This document shows positions 1-4,907 of a DNA stretch of 8,867 nt, piece by piece. The position numbers and the translations under genes are program-made. The stretch is taken from contig DASTHS010000001.1 of assembly GCA_035718085.1 (NCBI GenBank), positions 1-8,867 of the forward strand. Reading direction: 5' to 3'. The notes beneath the pieces are model-generated. The model searched no databases. It was not told where the DNA came from and was given only the letters and a program-made list of their open reading frames with translations. The stretch's first letter is position 1. Each line of letters opens with the position of its first letter. This DNA is from DASTHS01 sp035718085. Its GTDB lineage: Bacteria; Actinomycetota; Acidimicrobiia; Acidimicrobiales; Palsa-688.

Positions 1-1
1 C

Positions 2-430
2 CTCGCCGCCGAGGCGGTGCACCCGATGCACCTGCTGTGGATGGCCACCCCCCGCGCCGCGATCGACTTCGCCCAGTCGGCCGTGCGCCACCCCCTGTGC
101 CTGGCCCGGGCCGGGTGGTGGGGCTTCCGCAGCGACCGGCGTGAGCAGGTGGCGGTGCTGGCCCAAGGGGAGATCCCCCGCCACGTGCTGTGGGCCGACC
201 GCGACAGCCTGCTGGCGCGGGCCGACGGCGCCGGGTTCGCCCGCGACATGGGGGCGTCGTTCACGGTGGTGCACCGGCCCGGTGAGGGGCCCGTCGACCA
301 CGACTGGCTGTACCGGCACCCCGACCTGGCGGTGGCCCACTTCGACCGCCTGCACCTGGCCGCCCTCGGCGGCGTCGTGCGGGGCGACGAACTGGCCTCG
401 CGCCGCCGGTCGCGCAGCGGCCGACGCTGA
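2..430 (+). CDS. alpha/beta hydrolase-like protein, C-terminal part (5' end outside window)
   Basis: The reading frame is open from base 2 to the TGA at 428-430, so this is the last ~142 codons of a gene starting upstream. The residues resemble the C-terminal half of an alpha/beta-hydrolase fold. A segment reading HVLWADRDSLL, with Asp at bases 203-205, sits where the catalytic acid of the triad normally follows a beta strand. A later VDHDWLYRHPDL segment, with His at 299-301, matches the catalytic-His region that precedes the last helix (family pattern: H-x-W, then a Pro). The nucleophile elbow would lie upstream and is not visible, so activity and substrate cannot be assigned. The C-terminus ends in a short Arg/Ser-rich tail (RRRSRSGRR). 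It runs in the same direction as dnaA, 198 nt before it, and has no obvious link to replication. No convincing intrinsic terminator follows. Family fold is fairly likely; substrate is unknown. Confidence 0.7.
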   Translation, partial: LAAEAVHPMHLLWMATPRAAIDFAQSAVRHPLCLARAGWWGFRSDRREQVAVLAQGEIPRHVLWADRDSLLARADGAGFARDMGASFTVVHRPGEGPVDHDWLYRHPDLAVAHFDRLHLAALGGVVRGDELASRRRSRSGRR

Positions 431-463
431 GGCGCACCCCCCGTCGCGGGCCCCCGAGGGCGG

Positions 464-472
464 TGCTAGGTT
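464..472 (+). promoter_or_regulatory. putative dnaA promoter, extended -10 element
   Basis: TGC followed by TAGGTT (hexamer 467-472) fits an extended -10 (TGn-TAnnnT) of the housekeeping sigma factor in GC-rich actinobacteria. I see no good -35 hexamer 16-18 nt upstream, as is common with extended -10 promoters. Transcription would begin near 478-480, giving a leader of about 150 nt. The DnaA boxes at 569-611 would then lie inside the transcribed leader, which would allow DnaA to repress its own gene by blocking elongation. The autoregulation is inference. Confidence 0.5.
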
Positions 473-568
473 GCTCGGACCGCCTCGGGCAGCCGGGGCA
501 GGAGAGCGGCTCCTTCCCCGGGGCAGTCGGCGGGCCGGTCGCTCGGCCTCGTTGGCGACCCTGCCGAC

Positions 569-611
569 TTCTCCACAGTGTGTGGACGGTTCTGTGGACA
601 TCTGTGGCCGG
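569..611. promoter_or_regulatory. DnaA-box cluster upstream of dnaA
   Basis: Three recognisable 9-mers are packed into 33 bp: TTCTCCACA (569-577, + strand), TGTGGACGG (581-589, i.e. CCGTCCACA on the - strand) and TGTGGACAT (593-601, i.e. ATGTCCACA on the - strand). A weaker TGTGGCCGG lies at 603-611. The usual consensus is TTATCCACA, with TTGTCCACA common in actinobacteria. The first two boxes face each other across GTG, making a TCCACA-gtg-TGTGGA dyad. The TGTGG cores at 581, 593 and 603 are spaced 12 and 10 bp, close to one helical turn. The cluster ends just before the dnaA ribosome binding site and could serve as an origin sub-region, a dnaA autoregulatory site, or both. Confidence 0.75.
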
Positions 612-628
612 AGAGGTGAGCGATCCAG

Positions 629-2047
629 GTGAACGAGGCAGCAGCCCTGTGGACGGTGTGCGCCGAAGCCCTCCAGCACCAGGTGTCCGAGGCGGCGTGG
701 CAGACGTGGTTCGCCGGGCTCCGGCCCGAGCAGGTGGCCGATGACCACCTCGTGGTGTCGGCGCCGAGCGTGCTGGTGCGCGACCGCATCGAGGAGCGGT
801 TCAAGGGCCTGATCGAGAGCGTGCTCGGCGAGCGCGGCGGCACCACCTGCAAGGTGCGCATCGACATCCGGCCCCCCGAGGCGCACCTCGACGACGACGA
901 GGACGACGACTTCGACGACGAGGTCATCACACCGTTGTCCACAGGCTATGCACCGGGTGTGGACGGCGACGACACCGGCGCCCCGCCGGCCCGCCCGGCC
1001 GGGCCGCGCCCCGACGCCCCGACGCTCAACCCCCGCTACACCTTCGAGGCATTCGTCATCGGGGCGACCAACCGCTTCGCCCACGCCGCGGCCATGCGGG
1101 TCGCCGAGAAGCCGGCGGCCAGCTACAACCCGCTGTTCATCCACGGCGACTCGGGGCTGGGCAAGACCCACCTGCTGCACGCCATCGGGCACTACGTCGC
1201 CGAGAACTTCCCCCAGCTGGCCGTGCGCTACGTGTCGACCGAGACGTTCATGAACCAGTTCGTCGACGCCATCCGCACCAACGGCCAGTCGAGCTTCAAG
1301 CGCCGCTACCGGGACATCGACGTGCTGCTGGTCGACGACATCCAGTTCATGGAGGGCAAGGAGGGGCTCCAGGAGGAGTTCTTCCACACCTTCAACAGCC
1401 TCTACGAGGGCGCCCGCCAGATCGTGCTGTCGTCGGACCGCCACCCCCGCAACATCGCCACCCTGGAGGACCGGCTGCGCAGCCGCTTCGAGTGGGGCCT
1501 CATCACCGACGTGCAGCCCCCCGACCTCGAGACCCGCCTGGCCATCCTGCGCAAGAAGGCGGAGACCGAGCGGGTGCCCATCCCCGCCGACGTGCTCGAG
1601 CTGATCGCCACCCACGTGAAGGACAACATCCGCGAGCTGGAGGGCGCCCTCATCCGGGTGTCGGCCTACGCCAACCTCAACGCCGAGCCGCTCACGGTGC
1701 CCACCGCGGAGAAGGTGCTCTCCGACATCCTCGACGCCGGCCGACCCCGCCAGATCACCCCCAAGGTGATCCTGGAGGCCACCTCCGAGATGTTCGACAT
1801 CCCCGTCGACGAGATCTGCGGCACCAGCCGGCGGCGGCCGCTGGTCAACGCCCGGCAGGTCGGCATGTACGTCTTCCGGGAGCTGACCGACTTCAGCTAC
1901 CCGGCCATCGCCCGGGAGTTCGGGGGGCGCGACCACACCACGGTCATCCACGCGGTGGAGAAGATCGGCCGTCTGATGATGGAGAAGCGCCAGGTCTACG
2001 ACCAGGTCACCGAGCTCATCCACCGCATCAAGGGCTCGACCTCGTGA
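629..2047 (+). CDS. dnaA: chromosomal replication initiator protein DnaA
   Basis: DnaA is an AAA+ ATPase that binds DnaA boxes, forms a filament on origin DNA, opens the duplex and helps recruit the replicative helicase. The 472-residue product has all four domains. Domain I (about 1-80) has the LWTVCAEALQHQVSEAAWQTWF helix region. Domain II (about 82-132) is a linker with an acidic run at 88-98. Domain III has Walker A GDSGLGKTH (173-181), Walker B LLVDDIQF (233-240), sensor 1 near VLSSDR (266-271), the arginine-finger region LRSRFEWG (283-290) and sensor 2 NIRELEGAL (333-341). Domain IV ends with the DnaA-box recognition motif GGRDHTTVIHA (432-442). The GTG start at 629 is chosen because domain I begins there and a GAGAGGTGAG ribosome binding site (611-620) sits 8 nt upstream. 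DnaA boxes flank and penetrate the gene. Length is normal for the family. Confidence 0.98.
   Translation: MNEAAALWTVCAEALQHQVSEAAWQTWFAGLRPEQVADDHLVVSAPSVLVRDRIEERFKGLIESVLGERGGTTCKVRIDIRPPEAHLDDDEDDDFDDEVITPLSTGYAPGVDGDDTGAPPARPAGPRPDAPTLNPRYTFEAFVIGATNRFAHAAAMRVAEKPAASYNPLFIHGDSGLGKTHLLHAIGHYVAENFPQLAVRYVSTETFMNQFVDAIRTNGQSSFKRRYRDIDVLLVDDIQFMEGKEGLQEEFFHTFNSLYEGARQIVLSSDRHPRNIATLEDRLRSRFEWGLITDVQPPDLETRLAILRKKAETERVPIPADVLELIATHVKDNIRELEGALIRVSAYANLNAEPLTVPTAEKVLSDILDAGRPRQITPKVILEATSEMFDIPVDEICGTSRRRPLVNARQVGMYVFRELTDFSYPAIAREFGGRDHTTVIHAVEKIGRLMMEKRQVYDQVTELIHRIKGSTS
648..656 (-). promoter_or_regulatory. DnaA box inside the first codons of dnaA
   Basis: TGTGGACGG (CCGTCCACA on the - strand) lies within codons 7-10 of dnaA, which encode Leu-Trp-Thr-Val. 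With the next base it repeats a 10-mer, TGTGGACGGT, also present at 581-590. It continues the upstream cluster into the gene. The Leu-Trp pair is a normal part of DnaA domain I, so coding constraint could also explain the sequence. Confidence 0.5.
935..966. promoter_or_regulatory. inverted pair of DnaA boxes within the dnaA domain II coding region
   Basis: TTGTCCACA (935-943, + strand) matches the actinobacterial DnaA box exactly and is the best box in the window. TGTGGACGG (958-966, CCGTCCACA on the - strand) faces it 14 bp away, so GTCCACA and TGTGGAC form an inverted repeat. They encode part of the DnaA domain II linker, the least conserved part of the protein. The surrounding codons (ACA, TTG, ACA, TAT, GCA at 929-952) are ones this GC-rich gene otherwise seems to avoid. 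That suggests the DNA sequence itself is selected. Confidence 0.65.
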
Positions 2048-2112
2048 CCGCCCGAGAGGGGAGGAAGGGCGCGAGTCGCGGTGGACGCGCGTGCCGGGAA
2101 CGTGTGTCGGTG

Positions 2113-2128
2113 CCGTGTAACTACACGG
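2113..2128. repeat. short perfect dyad CCGTGTA-AC-TACACGG
   Basis: Two 7-bp arms (2113-2119 and 2122-2128) are exact reverse complements around a 2-bp centre. The element lies 66 nt after the dnaA stop. No T-tract follows, so it is not a normal intrinsic terminator. The size and symmetry suit the operator of a dimeric DNA-binding protein or an origin-accessory site; as RNA it could form a 6-bp hairpin with a 4-nt loop. I do not recognise a specific regulator from it. Confidence 0.55.
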
Positions 2129-2132
2129 GACC

Positions 2133-2218
2133 GATCGGGGCCCGCCCACAGGCCTCCCCCCGGCCGGTCGGCGCCCTGTGGGAGGCTGTGCACGGCCACG
2201 GGACACAGATCGGCGCCC
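2133..2218 (+). repeat. three direct copies of an 11-bp GC-rich motif (GRTCGGSGCCC)
   Basis: The copies are GATCGGGGCCC (2133-2143), GGTCGGCGCCC (2166-2176) and GATCGGCGCCC (2208-2218). The last two share a longer 11-mer, TCGGCGCCCTG (2168-2178 and 2210-2220). Start-to-start distances are 33 and 42 bp, near three and four helical turns. They occupy the part of the origin that has few good DnaA boxes. The function is unknown, and the high GC content makes chance similarity more likely than in an average sequence. Confidence 0.45.
2145..2182. repeat. 38-bp interrupted dyad with DnaA-box-like arms
   Basis: CCCACAGG (2145-2152) and CCTGTGGG (2175-2182) are perfect 8-bp inverted arms. The palindrome CCGGCCGG (2160-2167) lies at exactly the same centre of symmetry, between 2163 and 2164. 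Over the 19 mirrored positions 15 pair. Each outer arm contains a CCCACA/TGTGGG core that differs from a DnaA-box core (TCCACA) by one base, so the element may be a symmetric pair of weak DnaA sites. Confidence 0.55.
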
Positions 2219-2238
2219 TGAGCAGCCACGACGCCCCG

Positions 2239-2254
2239 CCGTCCACAGTCCACA
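2239..2254 (+). promoter_or_regulatory. tandem DnaA boxes of the origin unwinding module
   Basis: CCGTCCACA (2239-2247) and CAGTCCACA (2246-2254) are two same-strand boxes, with the heptamer GTCCACA repeated head to tail with no gap. The 2-bp overlap of the 9-mers puts them 7 bp apart. They point toward dnaN and immediately precede a GGCC spacer (2255-2258) and the trio-like run. That is the order described for the basal unwinding system of Bacillus subtilis oriC. Confidence 0.75.
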
Positions 2255-2258
2255 GGCC

Positions 2259-2276
2259 CTACTACCACCACCACCT
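2259..2276 (+). promoter_or_regulatory. DnaA-trio-like element (CTA CTA CCA CCA CCA CCT)
   Basis: After the second DnaA box and a GGCC spacer, the + strand reads in triplets CTA, CTA, CCA, CCA, CCA, CCT. On the complementary strand read 3' to 5' these are GAT, GAT, GGT, GGT, GGT, GGA. DnaA-trios (consensus 3'-[G/A]A[T/A]-5') bind DnaA as it extends onto single-stranded DNA to open the origin. The first two triplets are canonical. The remaining four keep the three-base period but have G in place of the central A. Position, orientation and spacing support the assignment; function of the degenerate part is inference. Confidence 0.65.
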
Positions 2277-2301
2277 AAAGATCTCTGTAGTGAAGAAGAA
2301 G
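2276..2301. other. short AT-rich stretch, candidate DNA unwinding element
   Basis: About 17 of these 26 bases are A or T, against roughly 30% in the window overall, and it is the most evident AT-rich run in the intergenic region. It directly follows the trio-like element, where duplex opening would be expected. It is short for an unwinding element and merges into the dnaN ribosome binding site (AGGGGAAGG, 2303-2311), so part of its composition may instead reflect the dnaN leader. Confidence 0.45.
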
Positions 2302-2318
2302 CAGGGGAAGGCCCTCCG

Positions 2319-3425
2319 GTGAAGCTCCGATGCGAACGTGACGTGCTCCTCGAGGCCCTCGGCACCGCCGGGCGGGCCGTGGCCAGCCGGGCCGGCGCGC
2401 TGCCCGTGCTGGCGGGCGAGCGCCTGGAGGTGCACGGCGACGCCCTCACCGTCACCGGCACCGACCTCGACCTGACCATCTCGGTCACCGCCGAGGTGTC
2501 GGGCGGCACCGACGGCGTCGTCGTCGCCCGCGGCCGGCTGGTGACCGACATCGTGCGGGCGCTGCCCCCCGGCGCGGTCACCCTCGAGGCCGACGACGAG
2601 GACCTCCGCATCACCTCCGGTCGCTCCGAGTTCACGGTGCGCACGATGCTGGCGGCCGAGTTCCCCCACCTGCCGGCACCGAGCGGCGACGCGGTCACCC
2701 TGCCCGCCGGCGCCCTCTCCGAGGCCCTCCGCCAGGTGGTGCGGGCGGCGTCGTCGGACGACACCCGGCCGATCCTCACCGGCGTCCTCGTCGCCTCCGA
2801 GGCCGACGGCCTGCGCCTGGTCGCCACCGACAGCTACCGGTTGGCCGTGCGTGACCTCCCGGGGGTGGCGGGCGTCCTCTCGGAGGGCCAGCGGGTGCTG
2901 GTGCCGTCGCGGGCGCTCGGCGAGCTGCAGCGGCTGGTCGGCAGCGCCGCCGACGGCGACATCTCGCTGCGCCTCGGCACCCACGACGTGACCTTCCAGA
3001 CCGGCCAGGTGTCGCTGACCTCGCGGCTGATCGAGGGCGAGTTCCCGAACTACCGCCAGCTCATCCCGAGCGACTACCCCAACCGGCTGGTCGTCGGGCG
3101 CGACGAGCTGCTCGACGCCGTGCGGCGGGTCAAGCTGCTCGCCCGCGACGCCACCACCCCGGTGCGCGTCGCGCTGCGCACCGAGAGCATCGAGCTCACC
3201 GTCATCACCACCGACTGGGGCACCGCCCACGAGGAGATCGACGCGAAGTACGAGGGCGCCGAGATGACCGTGGCGTTCAACCCGAACTTCCTGATCGACG
3301 GGTGCGAGGCCGTCGCCGGTGACGAGGTGGTGCTCGACACCCTCGACGCCCTGAAGCCGGCGACGCTGCGGCCGACCTCCGGCGACGAGTTCACCTACCT
3401 GCTGATGCCCGTCCGGGTCAGCTAG
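2319..3425 (+). CDS. dnaN: DNA polymerase III subunit beta (sliding clamp)
   Basis: The beta clamp is a ring-shaped dimer that encircles DNA and tethers polymerase III and many repair proteins to the template. The 368-residue product has the expected three repeated clamp domains (about 1-120, 125-245, 250-368). Recognisable family segments include RAGALPVLAGERLEV (24-38), GTDLDLTI (47-54), TRPILTGVL (149-157), ATDSYRLAV (169-177), LIEGEFPNYRQLIP (237-250) and the C-terminal YLLMPVRVS (360-368), which lines the partner-binding pocket. The GTG at 2319 is the start because the product then begins MKLRCERDVLLEAL, typical of actinobacterial clamps, and AGGGGAAGG (2303-2311) lies 7 nt upstream. The frame is open further upstream, but that would read through the origin elements. 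I found no clear -10 of its own; it may be read from the dnaA promoter or from a promoter I cannot recognise. recF begins 12 nt after its TAG. Confidence 0.97.
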   Translation: MKLRCERDVLLEALGTAGRAVASRAGALPVLAGERLEVHGDALTVTGTDLDLTISVTAEVSGGTDGVVVARGRLVTDIVRALPPGAVTLEADDEDLRITSGRSEFTVRTMLAAEFPHLPAPSGDAVTLPAGALSEALRQVVRAASSDDTRPILTGVLVASEADGLRLVATDSYRLAVRDLPGVAGVLSEGQRVLVPSRALGELQRLVGSAADGDISLRLGTHDVTFQTGQVSLTSRLIEGEFPNYRQLIPSDYPNRLVVGRDELLDAVRRVKLLARDATTPVRVALRTESIELTVITTDWGTAHEEIDAKYEGAEMTVAFNPNFLIDGCEAVAGDEVVLDTLDALKPATLRPTSGDEFTYLLMPVRVS

Positions 3426-3437
3426 GCCGTTCCCCCC

Positions 3438-4532
3438 GTGCGCCTCGAGCGCCTGTGGTTGGCCGACTTCCGCAGCTACGCCGCCGCCGAGCTGGCGCCC
3501 GACCCCGACGGCTTGACCGTCGTGGTCGGCGACAACGGTGAGGGCAAGACCAACCTCCTCGAGGCCGTCGCCTACCTCTCCACCGGCCGCAGCTTCCGGG
3601 GGGCCCCCGGCGAGGCGCTGGTGCGGGCCGGCTCGCCCACCGCCGTGGTGCGCGCCGAGGTCGAGCGCGCCGGCCGGCGCCTGCTGGTCGAGGCGGAGCT
3701 CAAGGCCGTCGGGCGTGACCGGGTGCAGGTGAACCGCCAGCCGCTGCGCCGCACCCGCGACCTCCTCGACGCCCTGCAGGTGACGGTGTTCGCCCCCGAC
3801 GACCTGGCGCTGGTCAAGGGGGGCCCCTCGACGCGGCGGGACTTCCTCGACGACCTCCTCGTCGCCCTGCACCCCCGCCACGACGCCACCCGCAGCGAGG
3901 TCGACCGGGTGCTGCGCCAGCGCGGCGCGCTGCTCAAGCAGGCGGGCGGCCGGCCGACCCCCGAGGTCACCGCCACCCTCGACGTGTGGGACGCCAAGCT
4001 GGCCGCCGCGGGGGAGGCCCTCGTCGCCGCCCGGGCCGGGCTGGTGGCCGCCCTCGAGCCGGTCGCCGGCGGCGCCTACCGCGAGGTGGCGGCCGGGGCG
4101 GCCGGCCGGGGGCGCGACGGCATCGGGTTGGTCTACACCCGGTCGTGGTCGGGCGACCTGGCGTCGGCCCTGGCCGCGGCCCGGGGCGACGACCTGCGCC
4201 GGGGGGTGAGCACCGTGGGGCCCCACCGCGACGAGCTCGAGCTGCAGGTGGGCGGCCTGCCGGCGCGCACCCACGCCAGCCAGGGCGAGCAGCGGTCGCT
4301 GGCCCTGGCCCTGCGCCTCGCTGGGCACCGGGTGGTCACCGGCCGGCTCGAGACGGCCCCGGTGCTGCTGCTCGACGACGTGTTCTCCGAGCTCGACCCC
4401 GACCGCTCGGCTGCGCTGCTGCGCGCCCTGCCGCCCGGGCAGGCGTTGCTCACCACGGCCACGGGGGTGCCTGCCGGGGCCCCGGCCGCCAAGGTCGTGC
4501 GGGTGCGGGCCGGCACCCTGGAGGCGGCATGA
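3438..4532 (+). CDS. recF: DNA replication and repair protein RecF
   Basis: RecF is an SMC/ABC-type ATPase that, with RecO and RecR, directs RecA to gaps at stalled forks. The 364-residue product matches the family length. It shows Walker A GDNGEGKTN (31-39), the GRSFRG segment (50-55), the VFAPDDLALVKGGPSTRRDF region (117-136), GPHRDEL (261-267), an ABC signature SQGEQRSLALALR (281-293) and Walker B plus D-loop LLLDDVFSELDPDR (310-323). The GTG at 3438 gives the usual MRLERLWLADFRSY start. There is no good ribosome binding site: the 12-nt gap after the dnaN stop is mostly pyrimidine (gttcccccc just before GTG). Translation is therefore probably coupled to dnaN. The stop codon overlaps the dciA start in an ATGA, which again suggests coupling. 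Confidence 0.96.
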   Translation: MRLERLWLADFRSYAAAELAPDPDGLTVVVGDNGEGKTNLLEAVAYLSTGRSFRGAPGEALVRAGSPTAVVRAEVERAGRRLLVEAELKAVGRDRVQVNRQPLRRTRDLLDALQVTVFAPDDLALVKGGPSTRRDFLDDLLVALHPRHDATRSEVDRVLRQRGALLKQAGGRPTPEVTATLDVWDAKLAAAGEALVAARAGLVAALEPVAGGAYREVAAGAAGRGRDGIGLVYTRSWSGDLASALAAARGDDLRRGVSTVGPHRDELELQVGGLPARTHASQGEQRSLALALRLAGHRVVTGRLETAPVLLLDDVFSELDPDRSAALLRALPPGQALLTTATGVPAGAPAAKVVRVRAGTLEAA

Positions 4533-4864
4533 CCACCTGGAAGCCGGAGCGACCGCGCCGTTCGGAGGTCGACCCCCGGCCGGTGGCCGAGTCGCTCGAC
4601 CGGGTGGCCCGGCGCATCGGGGCCCCGCCCGTCGACGTGCTCGGGGCGGTGTTCGGCCGGTGGGCCGACCTGGTGGGCGCCACCGTCGCCGACCACGCCA
4701 CGCCGGTGTCATTGCGCCGGGGGGTGCTCACCGTCGAGGTCGACTCGCCGGCGTGGGCCACCCAGCTGCGGCTGCTCTCGGGCGACCTGCGGGCCCGCGT
4801 CGCCGAGGTGCCGGGGGCGGCCGACGCCGTGCGCGAGGTGCGCCTGGTGGTGCGCCGCCACTGA
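4529..4864 (+). CDS. dciA: DUF721 protein, DciA-type helicase-loading factor
   Basis: DciA (DUF721) is the widespread bacterial factor that interacts with the DnaB helicase and is required for replication initiation; the Mycobacterium tuberculosis counterpart is Rv0004, also between recF and gyrB. The 111-residue product has the family core at about 38-92: VFGRWADLVG (41-50), VADHATPVSLRRGVLTVEVD (53-72) and SPAWATQLRLL (73-83), including the conserved Trp residues. A short N-terminal part with DPRPVAESLDRVARRIGAP (15-33) precedes it, and the C-terminus is basic. It is clearly shorter than the mycobacterial protein (about 190 residues), lacking a long N-terminal extension. The ATG at 4529 overlaps the recF stop by 4 nt, with GGAGG at 4520-4524 only 4 nt upstream. 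Family assignment is strong; the helicase role is taken from homologues. Confidence 0.92.
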   Translation: MTTWKPERPRRSEVDPRPVAESLDRVARRIGAPPVDVLGAVFGRWADLVGATVADHATPVSLRRGVLTVEVDSPAWATQLRLLSGDLRARVAEVPGAADAVREVRLVVRRH

Positions 4865-4907
4865 CGCGTCGGCGGGGGACCGGTGCCGCAGCCCGTCACC
4901 CCCCCTC

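Larger units (their letters stand above)
2048..2318. other. oriC: candidate chromosomal replication origin (oriC), dnaA-dnaN intergenic region
   Basis: This 271-bp gap between dnaA and dnaN is the classical site of oriC in actinobacteria and many other bacteria. Its parts, in order, are a purine-rich stretch after dnaA (2051-2070), a dyad (2113-2128), a 38-bp interrupted dyad (2145-2182), three copies of a GRTCGGSGCCC motif (2133-2218), weak DnaA-like sites (CCGCCCACA 2142-2150, TGTGGGAGG 2177-2185, TGTGCACGG 2187-2195), two tandem DnaA boxes (2239-2254), a trio-like run (2259-2276) and an AT-rich stretch (2276-2301). It has fewer clear boxes than I would expect from origins such as that of Streptomyces. 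The upstream and intragenic boxes at 569-966 may therefore form part of the same origin. No small gene or RNA is apparent in it. Confidence 0.8.

Noticed and set aside
434..466. GCACC/GGTGC-closed structure after the hydrolase gene as a terminator
   Set aside because: It is only a 5-bp closing stem with weak internal pairs and no T-tract, and it overlaps the putative dnaA promoter.
141..632. Overlapping + strand ORF across the hydrolase end and the dnaA leader
   Set aside because: It is an out-of-frame shadow of the hydrolase gene rich in Arg/Pro/Thr/Trp, and it runs through the DnaA-box cluster.
2178..2318. N-terminal extension of DnaN by using an earlier in-frame start
   Set aside because: It would translate the DnaA boxes and trio run. 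The start at 2319 matches the family N-terminus and has a well-placed ribosome binding site.
2262..4712. A very long open frame on the - strand (816 codons) opposite dnaN, recF and dciA
   Set aside because: It is antisense to three well-recognised genes, and its sequence is a monotonous Gly/Ala/Val/His/Gln/Arg mix typical of the complement of GC-rich codons. No motif is visible.
4874..4905. G-run/C-run hairpin between dciA and gyrB as an intrinsic terminator
   Set aside because: The stem needs bulges, is followed by CTCTGG rather than a T-tract, and lies immediately upstream of the putative -10.
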